From NCBI GenBank assembly GCA_028710415.1, contig JAQTUE010000007.1:62001-126000 (forward strand): 64,000 nucleotides of DNA, given 5' to 3'. This stretch comes from Paludibacter sp. Lineage in GTDB: Bacteria > Bacteroidota > Bacteroidia > Bacteroidales > Paludibacteraceae. The notes under the pieces were generated by a model. That model saw nothing but the letters and a program-made list of their open reading frames with translations, was not told the origin of the DNA and searched no databases. Position numbers and translations under genes: made by a program. The first letter of the stretch is position 1. Every line of letters starts with the position of its first letter. This document shows, piece after piece, positions 28,398 through 38,281 of the stretch.

Positions 28398-28722
28398 AGT
28401 ATTTAAATTAATTGAGAATCCAACCCGAATGTTTCCATGAACTCATTACCGGATTCAATTCCTGAAAAAGTTTTAACCCTGAAATTTTACAAAACTTTCG
28501 TCGATGTGTTATAGATATTAGAAAGTCGAAATTCTTAATGCAAATATATCCCCATTCATATAGTAGAAAAAGCTCAAAATCGTCAATAAATAGAAGTATT
28601 GTCCTGTTTTAATTTGATTATGCTATAAAACTACCATATTTCTATTTTTTGACTCAACTGTTTCAATTCGTTTTCATATATTTGTGAGTTAGTTATTTAT
28701 TCCAAAAATCACACATATTCAG
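28398..28722. promoter_or_regulatory. Divergent control region between the GH operon and the hybrid sensor
   Basis: On the minus strand, CAAATATA at 28541-28548 reads TATATTTG, a perfect TAnnTTTG -7 element about 145 bases before GH36. On the plus strand, TATATTTG at 28677-28684 lies 38 bases before the sensor gene. Neither has a TTG at ideal spacing. The decamer GTCCTGTTTT at 28601-28610, also present near 601 and 5751-5779, lies between them, as does TAGTAGAAAA at 28561, which recalls the ends of element C. This is the most likely site of action of the sensor regulator. Confidence 0.55.
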
Positions 28723-31700
28723 ATGAAAAATACTTGTATATTTTTTATTTTCCTGTTTTCATGCTTCTTTACCCTCCCGGTTCATGCCAGTTTTCCGAAT
28801 TATTTTTTTTCAAAAATAAATAGTGAAAATGGGTTATCTCAAAATACTGTAAAGACTGTTTTTCAGGATAGTTGGGGCTTCGTCTGGTTTGGGTCCAGGA
28901 ACAGGCTGAATCGTTTTGATGGCAAATCAATCAAGGTATTTGATTGTATTGATCCGAAAACAAAACGAAGTAATAATAATATTTCATCAATCTTCGAAGA
29001 TTCTGAAAACAAACTATGGGTCGGAACTGATAAGGGAATTTTCATCTTTAATCCCATCGATGAAACATTTAGCTTTTTTGCATTAAAAACTTCCAATGGC
29101 ATCCAAATAAATGATTGGGTATCGGATATAAAATCAGATTTAGACAACAACATATGGATAGTAATTCCGAATCAGGGGTTGTTCCAGTATAAGTCAACTG
29201 AAAAAAAACTATATCATTACGCTATCGGGGAAAACAAGCTACCAAATCAGGGGAATCCTGAATGTATGTGTTTTGCACGGAATGGCAAATTATGGGTTGG
29301 AACAAATGGTGCCGGAGTGTATTTATACAATAAAACTTCAAACAATTTTACCCAATATCTGGGTAATACGAATGGAAATACATTATCCGGCAAAAACATT
29401 TACACCATGTGCGATTATGGGGATGAGCTGGTGGTAGGTATCCACGAAGGCAAATTATTGAAACTTGATAAACGGAAAAACAGCTTGACAGATGTCAATG
29501 CACCGGAAGTACATTATAAAATCATACGGGATGTGGTATGCCTGAATGACAAACAATTATGGGTAGGAACCCAGTCAGGGCTTTATATCATTGATGAACA
29601 AAAGGAATCAGTGATTCATGTTCACGAAGAATTGGCTAATCCGCATTCCTTGTCTGACAATGTCATTGAAAAAATATATCAGGATAAAGAAGGTGGAATC
29701 TGGATTGGCACTTATTTTGGCGGAGTGAATTACTTGCCAAACCAGGGTATGAATTTCGATAAATACATCCCGACTCTCGAAAAGGGTACTATTAGTAGTA
29801 AAAGAGTGAGTGAACTCAGGGAAGATGCTTCTGAAAACATTTGGGTGGGCACCGAAGATGCCGGTTTAAATATTCTAAATCCCAGGACAAAAAAGTTTAT
29901 TCAAATTGGTAAAGATTTTGGCCAGCCTGTCTATAACAATAAAATCCTGTCTATTTTTTTAAAAGATAACAATGCGTGGATTGGATTCTTTAAAAACGGA
30001 TTGGATATTATACACTTACCCGGCTTTAATAACACGCATTTTTCAGGAACTGATATGGGTTTAAATGAAGCCAGCATCGATGCCATCTGTGAAGACCGCC
30101 TCGGAAGAATGTGGATTGGTAACGGATGGGGTGTATTTATGTCGGAAGGTAAAAATATGAAATTTAAAGAAATCCATGATTTCGGGTATAGTTACATATA
30201 TGATTTGATGGAAGATTCAGAAGGCAACATTTGGGCTGCTACCATGGGGAACGGCGTTTTTAAACACAATCCTCTCAATCATACCACCATTCATTATTTA
30301 AATAATATAGAAGATAAGGCAAGCCTTAGTTCAAATTCCGTAAGTAGTGTTACAGAAACCTCATCCGGCGAAATATGGTTTTCTACCGACAGAGGGGGCA
30401 TTTGCAGGTATAATAAAAACACGAATAATTTCACATCATTTTCTATCGCGAATGGACTTCCTGATGATGTAGCTTACAAAATACTGGAAGACAAAAACAG
30501 GAATCTTTGGTTTGGGACCAACAAAGGATTGGTACGCTTTAATCCTTTTACAAACAATATACGCGTCTTCACACAAAATGATGGGTTGTTGGGAAATCAA
30601 TTCAATTATAAATCGGCTCTTTCTACAAAATCGGGTAAGTTCTATTTCGGGGGATTCGACGGATTAATTGCTTTCGATCCTTATCAAATAAAGGAAAATA
30701 CCTACATGCCTTCTGTTTATATTACTAAGATGACAATTTTCGATAAAGAACCTGTTATTGGTGCTGAAAAATCACCTTTAGTGAAAAGTATTATCCACTC
30801 GTCTAAAGTCATCCTGCGATATGATCAGTCCAATATCAGCTTTGAATTTGCTGCACTCAGTTTTACAGCTCCTTATTCAAATAAATACTCATACAAAATG
30901 GAGGGTATTGACAAAGAATGGAATAATACTTCAAACAATCACAGTGTATCCTATGCAAAACTCCCGCCCGGTAAATACACTTTCAGAGTTAAAGGCACCA
31001 ACAATGACGGACTTTGGAATGATAATGGAGCTTCCGTTGTAATTGACATTTTACCACCCTGGTGGTTCTCAAATCTCGCTTATTTCTGTTATTTGATAAT
31101 GATCATATCTATTGGCTATTTTACTTTTAAAAGGTTAAAGTTAAGGCACGAAAATCGTAATCTTGAAAAACAACAACTCTTTGAAACAGAAAAAGAAAAG
31201 GAACTTTACAGTGCAAAAGTGGAGTTCTTTACGGATATAGCTCATGAAATCAGAACTCCGTTAACCCTGATTAATGGCCCGCTTGAATCCTTGAAAGAAA
31301 TGAATATTGAGGATGTGGAAATCAGGAAGAATCTTCATATTATGGAAGATAATACCAAGCATCTGTTATCCTTAATAAACCAGTTACTTGATTTTCGAAA
31401 AATAGACAGCAATAAGTTCCTGCTGAACTATACGGTTCTCGACATAAATGAATTCCTTCAGGAAACAAAGGCAAGGTTTGAAGTTTTAGCAACTACTAAA
31501 AACAAAATTATTACCCTGACACTTCCCGTTAAAACGGTTAATGCTCCAGTTGACAAAGAAGGATTAACAAAAATAGTAAACAATTTATTAGTCAACGCTA
31601 TAAAATACTCTGATGATATTATAAAAATAGATTTATCCATTGAAAACAAATTCTTTATCATTCAGATAAGCAATGATGGAAGTCTGATTCCACAGGAAGA

Positions 31701-32721
31701 AAGTGAGAAAATATTTGATCCTTTTTACCAATTGAGTAATAACCGGAATGTTTCCTCCAGTTCGGGCATAGGATTATCCCTGGCCCGCTCGTTGACTGAA
31801 TTGCATAACGGAACATTACAACTTGACAAAGATTCAACTATAAATTCATTTATACTCAGGTTACCTTTAACCCTGGATAAATCAGTGTCCGTTTATGATG
31901 AAAATGATAGTGATGAAAATTATATCATCGAAGAAATCGAATTGATAAATGATAAGAATAATTTACCGGTCATACTGGTTGTAGAGGATAATGTGGAAAT
32001 GCTCACCTTTATTTCGGATAAGTTAATCGGAAAATTTGTTGTAGAGAAAGCATTGAATGGACTGGAAGCACTTAAAATCCTGGAAGCAAAAAATATCGAT
32101 ATCATACTTAGCGATGTCATGATGCCAATCATGGATGGCTATAAATTTTGTAAAAATGTAAAAAACAATATTGAATTCAGTCATATTCCGGTCGTACTGC
32201 TGACTGCCAAGAATGATATGGATAGCAAGATACAGGGGTTAAAAGTTGGGGCTGATGCCTACATTGAAAAACCTTTTTCTTTCAACCACTTGCTGACTCA
32301 ACTTTCGACCCTGCTAAACAACCGGAAGCGTGAACGTGAAGCATTTATGCAAAAACCTTTTCTACCCATACAGCAAATTGGGATGTGTAAAGCTGACGAG
32401 GAATTTATGGAGAAAATGATAGATATAATAAACGAAAATATTACGGACGGGAACTTCAATGTAGAAAAGTTATCAGGCATTGCTTATATGAGCCGATCGA
32501 GCCTGCATCGTAAAATAAAGGCACTTTCCGGTCTAGCTCCAACTGATTTCATTCGACTGATACGACTTAAGAAAGCAGCTTTGTTGATCCAGGAAGGCAG
32601 ATACCGGATCGGGGAAATATGTTATCTGGTTGGGATAAATTCTTCTTCCTATTTCATTAAACTTTTCCAGAAGCAGTTTGGTATGACCCCCAAGGAGTTT
32701 GAAAAACACGAACATGGATAA
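28723..32721 (+). CDS. Hybrid two-component system regulator (HTCS) of the PUL
   Basis: A single 1332-residue protein holds all parts of a two-component system. Signal peptide (1-22). The periplasmic sensor is a double seven-bladed propeller of repeats such as DSWGFVWFGS, DSENKLWVGT and DKEGGIWIGT, closed by a Y_Y_Y domain (about 690-775). A membrane helix follows (about 785-805). Then a histidine kinase core with DIAHEIRTPL (His841), N-box NNLLVNAIKYS, and SSGIGLSLA; the G1 box reads NDGSLIP rather than DxGxG. The receiver has VEDN and LSDVMMP with phospho-acceptor Asp1131, and an AraC-type double HTH fills about 1230-1330. It should bind an oligosaccharide in the periplasm and activate the PUL operons. 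It is the only large plus-strand gene inside the locus and is divergent from the GH36-led operon. Confidence 0.97.
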   Translation: MKNTCIFFIFLFSCFFTLPVHASFPNYFFSKINSENGLSQNTVKTVFQDSWGFVWFGSRNRLNRFDGKSIKVFDCIDPKTKRSNNNISSIFEDSENKLWVGTDKGIFIFNPIDETFSFFALKTSNGIQINDWVSDIKSDLDNNIWIVIPNQGLFQYKSTEKKLYHYAIGENKLPNQGNPECMCFARNGKLWVGTNGAGVYLYNKTSNNFTQYLGNTNGNTLSGKNIYTMCDYGDELVVGIHEGKLLKLDKRKNSLTDVNAPEVHYKIIRDVVCLNDKQLWVGTQSGLYIIDEQKESVIHVHEELANPHSLSDNVIEKIYQDKEGGIWIGTYFGGVNYLPNQGMNFDKYIPTLEKGTISSKRVSELREDASENIWVGTEDAGLNILNPRTKKFIQIGKDFGQPVYNNKILSIFLKDNNAWIGFFKNGLDIIHLPGFNNTHFSGTDMGLNEASIDAICEDRLGRMWIGNGWGVFMSEGKNMKFKEIHDFGYSYIYDLMEDSEGNIWAATMGNGVFKHNPLNHTTIHYLNNIEDKASLSSNSVSSVTETSSGEIWFSTDRGGICRYNKNTNNFTSFSIANGLPDDVAYKILEDKNRNLWFGTNKGLVRFNPFTNNIRVFTQNDGLLGNQFNYKSALSTKSGKFYFGGFDGLIAFDPYQIKENTYMPSVYITKMTIFDKEPVIGAEKSPLVKSIIHSSKVILRYDQSNISFEFAALSFTAPYSNKYSYKMEGIDKEWNNTSNNHSVSYAKLPPGKYTFRVKGTNNDGLWNDNGASVVIDILPPWWFSNLAYFCYLIMIISIGYFTFKRLKLRHENRNLEKQQLFETEKEKELYSAKVEFFTDIAHEIRTPLTLINGPLESLKEMNIEDVEIRKNLHIMEDNTKHLLSLINQLLDFRKIDSNKFLLNYTVLDINEFLQETKARFEVLATTKNKIITLTLPVKTVNAPVDKEGLTKIVNNLLVNAIKYSDDIIKIDLSIENKFFIIQISNDGSLIPQEESEKIFDPFYQLSNNRNVSSSSGIGLSLARSLTELHNGTLQLDKDSTINSFILRLPLTLDKSVSVYDENDSDENYIIEEIELINDKNNLPVILVVEDNVEMLTFISDKLIGKFVVEKALNGLEALKILEAKNIDIILSDVMMPIMDGYKFCKNVKNNIEFSHIPVVLLTAKNDMDSKIQGLKVGADAYIEKPFSFNHLLTQLSTLLNNRKREREAFMQKPFLPIQQIGMCKADEEFMEKMIDIINENITDGNFNVEKLSGIAYMSRSSLHRKIKALSGLAPTDFIRLIRLKKAALLIQEGRYRIGEICYLVGINSSSYFIKLFQKQFGMTPKEFEKHEHG

Positions 32722-32736
32722 CCAATCCTAAGAAGA

Positions 32737-33624
32737 TTAACCTTTCTTCTGCGCCCGGTATTCGGTGGGTGACATGCCCATGGTTTGCTTGAATATCCTT
32801 GTGAAGTAGAATGCATCTTCATACCCTATCTTAGGGCAAATCTGAATGATTTTCATATCGGTAAAATCTAAGAAATGGCATGCCTTCTGAATCCTTAAAT
32901 GTGTCAGATAACGAAGCGGAGAATAATCGGTTTTTTTGTGAAACAAAAGCGACAGGTGCGAGGCTGATAATTTGGCTTCTTTTGCCATATCTGCCAGTGT
33001 GAGTTTTTTCTCTATGTTCTCATGCATAAAGTGTATGACTTCGTCAATTACATCCAGTTGTTTTTTAGTTGATTCCACACTTTCACGGTATTCCCCCAAA
33101 AACTTCATGGAGCCCAGGAAATGAAACAGGCTGGTAATTGAATAGTAGATATTATTAGTACTAAAACCTTTGCTTAGGGTAGTATAAATTTCTTCAAACA
33201 GCTGAAGCCGTTCTTCAATCCGGGAGTTGACATTTGGTGATATGTTAGTCGGATGATCGAATCCATCTGCAAAAAATGCTGCTTTTTCACCATCAAAATG
33301 CATCCAGTAGATGGTCCATGGCTTTGATTTGTTACTCCCGTATTTATGTTCCTTGCCTTTAGGTAAAATAAAAAACTGGTGTTCGTTTACCTGTTCCCGT
33401 TTTCCATTCAATTCAAACCAACCTTCCCCATCAATGCAATAGATCAGGATAAACTGAAGCACTTCTTCTTTTTTTCGTTCCCTGAAATGCAGGTATGCCT
33501 GTGGATAATAACCAATGTGGGTTATATGCAAATCCTTACCAAAAAAATCGGTACGTAAATTATTAATTATCGATGAAGGGATTATTATCGCACGTTCACC
33601 TTTAAAACCTTCTTTTTTTGCCAT
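32737..33624 (-). CDS. AraC-family transcription regulator with N-terminal cupin
   Basis: A cytoplasmic regulator of 295 residues. The first half is an AraC-type sugar-binding cupin (FILIYCIDGEGWFELNGKREQVNEHQFFILPKGKEHKYG, which ends in the usual proline-lysine-glycine-x-x-His turn). The C-terminal 100 residues form two helix-turn-helix units: LTLADMAKEAKLSASHLSLLF and the signature IGYEDAFYFTRIFKQTMGMSPTEYR. It resembles MsmR/RafR-type activators of oligosaccharide genes. It is the last gene of a GH29-GH92-AraC transcript, 12 bases after GH92, and converges on the hybrid sensor gene with 15 bases between stops. It probably responds to a released sugar inside the cell, giving a second input beside the hybrid sensor. 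Target sites are not recognisable. Confidence 0.93.
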   Translation of the reverse strand: MAKKEGFKGERAIIIPSSIINNLRTDFFGKDLHITHIGYYPQAYLHFRERKKEEVLQFILIYCIDGEGWFELNGKREQVNEHQFFILPKGKEHKYGSNKSKPWTIYWMHFDGEKAAFFADGFDHPTNISPNVNSRIEERLQLFEEIYTTLSKGFSTNNIYYSITSLFHFLGSMKFLGEYRESVESTKKQLDVIDEVIHFMHENIEKKLTLADMAKEAKLSASHLSLLFHKKTDYSPLRYLTHLRIQKACHFLDFTDMKIIQICPKIGYEDAFYFTRIFKQTMGMSPTEYRAQKKG

Positions 33625-33636
33625 GAATTAGATCTC

Positions 33637-35946
33637 TTAATAATCAGAAACACCCCATTTGACGGTTGGTTTTCCTGACATAGTATAATGTAAACTGCCG
33701 CCGTTCATTATTGTTTTGTAATCTATAAAACATCGGTCAAAATTTTTATCATTTAGTTTTGCTTTTCTGATAAACTTATGTTTTTTAGACTGATTATCTG
33801 ATTTTATTATAAATGATTTGCCATTATCCAGATGAAAAGTCACCTTTTTAAATACCGGGCTTGTCAATTCAAAACGGGTATCACCGGGGCAAACCTGATA
33901 CAAACCTGTTGAAGCCAATACATACCAGGCAGACATTTGACCGACATCTTCATTCCCCACTAAACCTTCAACACTGTTTTTATATGCGTTTTCACATACA
34001 AACCGTGACCATTTTTGGGTCAACCAGGGATAGCCTATCCGGTTGAATAAAAAAGGCACATGATGAACCTGCTCGTTGGCATGGTTATAATAAGAATTCC
34101 ATCGCAAATTTAACGGGGTTTTTTCAAATAAACAAATTAAATCGTCTTTTACTTTTTCTGTTCCTCCCATGAGTTCCACCATCCCCTTTATATCGTGGGG
34201 TACAAACCATCCTTGTTGATACGGATTGGACTCTATGCATCCATACCAATCTTTCAACCTACCTTCTTCCGGCCAGGGTTCCCAGGTACCATCCGTCTTC
34301 CTTGCCCGGAACCATTTATGGGATTTATCAAATATATTTTTGTAATTCAGGCTCTTATTGAAATAATATGCTGCATGGTCTGTATGTCCCAATGCTGCCG
34401 AAAGCCGCGACAGGCACCAATCATCGTAAGAATATTCCAACGTGTTCGAAATACTGTAAGGAGCCCCCCAGAATCCATTCTTATCATCTTCCTTTGTCAT
34501 TGCTGAATTGTTCACTGCAAAACGATACGCTTTAGCCACATCGTACTTGCGAATCCCTTTTTCATAAGCATCTGCAAGTACTGAAACGGCAGGATTACCA
34601 ATCATGCATCCTGAATAAGCATTCAACAATTCCCACCGTTCGAAATAATTCTTTCCACTTTCTTCAGCCAGGGTTATCAATGAATTCAATTCATCATTTA
34701 CCAGTGTTGGATTCAGAATGGTTTGTAAGGGCATTTGGCTCCTAAAAACATCCCAGCCACTGAAAATGGTCCTTTTCTGGAAACCCACCGCCTGATAAAT
34801 TTTATTGCCACCACCGGTATACCTACCATCTGCATCACTTACAATCCTGGGGTCAATCATTGTGTGGTACAATGCGGTATAGAAAATTACCTTTTGTTCA
34901 TTTGTTCCTTCCACTACAATTTTATTCAGGGCTTTATTCCATGTTTTACGGGCATCGGCACGAACCTCATCGAAGCTTTTACCTTTTAGTTCACAGTTAT
35001 AATTGTTTTCAGCACCTGCCATGTCTACAAAAGATAGTCCTGCACTCACCTCAATTACCTCATTTTGCTTTGTGGCAAATTCAGTAAAAAAACCAACATG
35101 CTTGCCTTCTTTTTCTCCAAAATTTAAAAATACGGGTGAATGTTCAACGAGGCTCAGGTACTTTTCTGAGAGTGCATTGTCGCCATTCCTGTCAAAAGCA
35201 GTTGAGATGTCGGCACTCCAGCATCCATAGTTGCGGAGTGGCTTGCTGAACCGGGCATAGAAATACACCGTATAGTCCGCATTTCCTGCCCCGTGTCCCC
35301 ATCCGCCTCCTTCGGGAGTACATCGCATCCACCCGCGGATTATAAACGAATCAACAACCTGTACGTACTGGCTGGTCGAAGTTCCTCCGATCCTTCTGGC
35401 CAGATCGATCTGAATACGTGACTGTTTGTTCTCCGGAAAAGTAAAGCGCAGCATTCCGCAATGGGAAGTCGCTGTTGCTTCCGTCTTAATACTATATTCG
35501 TTCAGGTTGACACTGTAATAACCTGCCGATGCTTTTTCGGACTTCTTATCGTAGAAGGACCGGTAACCCCTTTTTAGGGTATCGTTCTCGTTTCCTGAAA
35601 TTAAAAATCGTTTCCCTGTAGAAGGCATCACCAGGAAATTACCCAAATCACCATACCAACCCACACCACTCATCTGGGTAAATGCAAATCCTTCAATAGT
35701 TTTATGCTCATAACTGTAGCCTGAACCGTTATCCCCGCCTGTGATTGTATTCGGGCTTACCTGCACCATCCCAAAAGGCAGGGTTGCACCCGGAAAGGTC
35801 TTGCCCAGACCGTGGTAAGTACCTGCTGTTTTCACACTGGTTGTGGCTCCGATAAATGGATTTACATAATCTGCCGGTTGTTTTGGCCTCGCAATTGAAC
35901 TGTTGCAGAAGAGTATTGTAAGTGTGAAAATTAAAAGACGATTCAT
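33637..35946 (-). CDS. GH92 alpha-mannosidase
   Basis: The second GH92, 769 residues with a signal peptide (ends SSIA). The start motif YVNPFIGATTSVKT and FPGATLPFGMVQVSPNT mark the N-terminal sandwich. FTQMSGVGWYGDLGNF replaces the FSHTHLSGTG of the other copy. In the helical domain, NHANEQVHHVPF near 620 and GNEDVGQMSAWYVLASTGLYQV near 662 hold the catalytic acid and base regions. The differences in the substrate loops suggest another linkage specificity than the copy at 13845. It lies between GH29 (221 bases upstream) and the AraC gene (12 bases downstream). Confidence 0.94.
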   Translation of the reverse strand: MNRLLIFTLTILFCNSSIARPKQPADYVNPFIGATTSVKTAGTYHGLGKTFPGATLPFGMVQVSPNTITGGDNGSGYSYEHKTIEGFAFTQMSGVGWYGDLGNFLVMPSTGKRFLISGNENDTLKRGYRSFYDKKSEKASAGYYSVNLNEYSIKTEATATSHCGMLRFTFPENKQSRIQIDLARRIGGTSTSQYVQVVDSFIIRGWMRCTPEGGGWGHGAGNADYTVYFYARFSKPLRNYGCWSADISTAFDRNGDNALSEKYLSLVEHSPVFLNFGEKEGKHVGFFTEFATKQNEVIEVSAGLSFVDMAGAENNYNCELKGKSFDEVRADARKTWNKALNKIVVEGTNEQKVIFYTALYHTMIDPRIVSDADGRYTGGGNKIYQAVGFQKRTIFSGWDVFRSQMPLQTILNPTLVNDELNSLITLAEESGKNYFERWELLNAYSGCMIGNPAVSVLADAYEKGIRKYDVAKAYRFAVNNSAMTKEDDKNGFWGAPYSISNTLEYSYDDWCLSRLSAALGHTDHAAYYFNKSLNYKNIFDKSHKWFRARKTDGTWEPWPEEGRLKDWYGCIESNPYQQGWFVPHDIKGMVELMGGTEKVKDDLICLFEKTPLNLRWNSYYNHANEQVHHVPFLFNRIGYPWLTQKWSRFVCENAYKNSVEGLVGNEDVGQMSAWYVLASTGLYQVCPGDTRFELTSPVFKKVTFHLDNGKSFIIKSDNQSKKHKFIRKAKLNDKNFDRCFIDYKTIMNGGSLHYTMSGKPTVKWGVSDY

Positions 35947-36167
35947 TAGGTATTAAAGTTTTAATTCTTTTTTAAAATTCAGTTCAACGTTGCTGAAATT
36001 AATATTGATCATCTGTTATAATATAACTCAGAATTCAGAATCTGATTTATATACATTCATGATAATAAACTGAATATTGCGTATCCCGGTTTTAATACTT
36101 TTATTTGAGAAGAAATTATAGTTTGAAAATGCAGTTAGTCCATCCCAAAAAAGAATTTCTATAATGA

Positions 36168-37541
36168 TTACTTTTTCATTTCTATTTTTAATACTGTATC
36201 TAAATAATCCGGTTTTTCTGATTTGCTGTTTACATTGATAAAGAAATTTCCATGTTCCTGATTTCCCCACCATGTTTTATTATAGGACAGCTCAGCTCCC
36301 GAACTCAACATAAATACATTTTTTACGTTGGCAAAATTTACACCTTTGGCATTGATATCCCCCAGGTTTTGATTCATCCAGTGTGCATACAGGATGTTGC
36401 CTTTTTGGGTATAACGCCCCCACTCCGGTTTGGGAATTGCAGATGCACCACAGCCATAAATGCTTTCACCGTTTTTCTCCATCCAGGTACCCACTTTTGA
36501 TAAGATTTGAATGCTGGCATCGGGAATATTCCCTTTTGGATCAGGGCCAACATTTAATAGAAGATTCCCATTCTTGCTTACGCAATTTACCAGGCAATTT
36601 ACGATCAACTCAGGCGATTTCCAGTTCTTATCCGATTCATTATACCCCCAGCTGGTATTCATCGTCATACAGGTCTCCCAGGGTATTGAGTTGCCATATT
36701 TATCTGTGAGTGGAACATCAGGTATTCCTTGTTCAGGAGTTTCAAAATCTCCCAATTCACTGATCGTTCTCTGTTTTGAGGAACTGCCCTCGTTATTTTC
36801 CAATCGATTGTCCAGAATAATCTCAGGTTGGTACTTTCTGATCATTTTTACCAGTTCTTTTGCTTTCCATTTTTCACCACTGTATTCACCAAAAGAGTAA
36901 TCAAACCACATTATATCAATTTTTCCATAATTCTTCACCAGTTCCTCAACCTGGCCATGCATGTATTTCAGGTAATTATCCCAATTGAAGGTTCTTTTTC
37001 CATAGTCCTTATCGTCACGCTGGGGATGATTCCCCACATTTGGATAATCCTTATGATTCCAATCAATGATGGAATAATACAAGCCAACTTTTAGTCCTTC
37101 TGCCCTGAATGCATCCAGAAACTCCCTGACTAAATCCCTACCACCAAATTGGTTGCTTAATTTATAATCTGTCAATTTGCTATCAAACATACAAAAACCA
37201 TCATGATGTTTGGCAGTAAGTACCGCATATTTCATTCCGGCTGCCTTTGCTGTCTTTGCCCATTTCCTGGCATCAAAATCAACAGGATTGAATGAATCAA
37301 TATATTTTTGATATTGTTCCGTCGTTAACCGTTCATTTGATTTTACCCATTCACCTCTGCTTGGAACTGCATAAGCACCAAAATGAATAAACATTCCAAA
37401 TCGTGCTTCACGCATCCATTGGGTCTGTTTCAGAACGTTTTGATATCTTTCGGTATATTCTTTCGATGGTGTTTCCTGGGCACTTAAACTTTGAAACATC
37501 ATTAATATTGAAAGTGCTGTCAACCCAATTGATTTTCTCAT
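36168..37541 (-). CDS. GH29 alpha-L-fucosidase
   Basis: A secreted retaining fucosidase of 457 residues with a signal peptide (ends QSLSAQ). Motifs are WMREARFGMFIHFGAYAVPSRGEW, VLTAKHHDGFCMFDSKLTDY, GLYYSIIDWNHKDYP, KIDIMWFDYSFGEY with predicted nucleophile Asp214, NCLVNCVSKNGNLLLNVGPDPKGNIP and EKNGESIYG. The last gives the broad-specificity GH29 subgroup A character, and there is only a short C-terminal beta domain. It differs clearly from the discoidin-bearing GH29 at 18624. It is the first gene of the GH29-GH92-AraC transcript. The long upstream region carries a REP-like element but no clear -7 element that I could find. Confidence 0.94.
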   Translation of the reverse strand: MRKSIGLTALSILMMFQSLSAQETPSKEYTERYQNVLKQTQWMREARFGMFIHFGAYAVPSRGEWVKSNERLTTEQYQKYIDSFNPVDFDARKWAKTAKAAGMKYAVLTAKHHDGFCMFDSKLTDYKLSNQFGGRDLVREFLDAFRAEGLKVGLYYSIIDWNHKDYPNVGNHPQRDDKDYGKRTFNWDNYLKYMHGQVEELVKNYGKIDIMWFDYSFGEYSGEKWKAKELVKMIRKYQPEIILDNRLENNEGSSSKQRTISELGDFETPEQGIPDVPLTDKYGNSIPWETCMTMNTSWGYNESDKNWKSPELIVNCLVNCVSKNGNLLLNVGPDPKGNIPDASIQILSKVGTWMEKNGESIYGCGASAIPKPEWGRYTQKGNILYAHWMNQNLGDINAKGVNFANVKNVFMLSSGAELSYNKTWWGNQEHGNFFINVNSKSEKPDYLDTVLKIEMKK

Positions 37542-38281
37542 AACTAACTGATTTAATTGTGTTTTTATTTATATTCCTGGTTAAGTTGTAATAAAATGAC
37601 TCCCTGAATCCCGATTGAAACTCAGGTTGATTATAAAATATGTCTCTATAACATTTTAGGTGGATAATTGAATTTCTTAAATTATTACCACCATAATTTG
37701 TTACTCCGTAGGAGTATACTTTGCATAACCCCCAGATTTATCTGGGGGAAAGAATAATCGAAATATAAAAACTCCGTAGGAGTTTACCATCATTGCATAA
37801 GTTAGTTTATATCTCATTTTCAATAAAAAAAATACTTGTGTTTAATTGGGAAACTCTTACAGAGTTTAAACAGTTTGTATTACTTTCCCCCAGATAAATC
37901 TGGGGGTTATTCACAGGTAACTCTTACAGAGTTCATTTGGTTTGTTAAATTAATCCATTGTGAAAGTAAACTATTTTTATAACTTAAAAAGTTTACCCAC
38001 CCTATTTGTTATAGAGACTAAAATAATTGTGTCTGTAAATCCGACAAAACAGATTTTCTGATTGTTATTCTACTAACTGGATTCTTTGATATGATAACTA
38101 AGTAATTACTGTTTTTTTACTCACTTATTGACGCTGGTTTAGGTTGAAAATATCCATAGTTAAACACTCCCAAAAGATAAAACTAGTTATCTAATGTTGA
38201 GACAAATATACGAATTCATTCCGAAGTAATGATGGTATGGATAAGATTCTGCTTACACAGGCCATATTCAGAATTGATGCA
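37542..38281. other. Gene-free stretch between GH29 and GH95
   Basis: About 740 bases without a gene. The outstanding content is the nested palindromic element at 37703-37933. The remaining DNA is AT-rich, with no clear terminator for the GH95 gene and no exact TAnnTTTG match before GH29. Confidence 0.6.
37703..37933. repeat. REP-like nested palindromic element
   Basis: Six short palindromes are arranged symmetrically: ACTCCGTAGGAGT (37703-37715), CCCCCAGATTTATCTGGGGG (37729-37748), ACTCCGTAGGAGT (37771-37783), then AACTCTTACAGAGTT (within 37851-37867), CCCCCAGATAAATCTGGGGG (37887-37906) and AACTCTTACAGAGTT (37919-37933). The left half is roughly the reverse complement of the right half, so the whole forms one large imperfect inverted repeat. 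This is the layout of paired REP (REPIN-like) sequences. No transposase is nearby. Confidence 0.85.

Noticed and set aside
31669..31692. Degenerate G1 box (NDGSLIP) in the kinase part of the hybrid sensor, as a sign of a dead kinase
   Set aside because: The H-box, N-box, G2 region and receiver Asp are intact, and I recall NDGxLIP-type variants in other Bacteroides sensors of this class, so loss of function is not supported.
32722..32736. Bidirectional terminator between the convergent HTCS and AraC genes
   Set aside because: Only a five-base AGAAG/CTTCT stem is found and it overlaps the AraC stop region; too weak to call.
37703..37933. CRISPR array
   Set aside because: The repeats are individual palindromes in mirrored order with unequal spacing, not direct repeats with constant spacers, and no cas genes are present.
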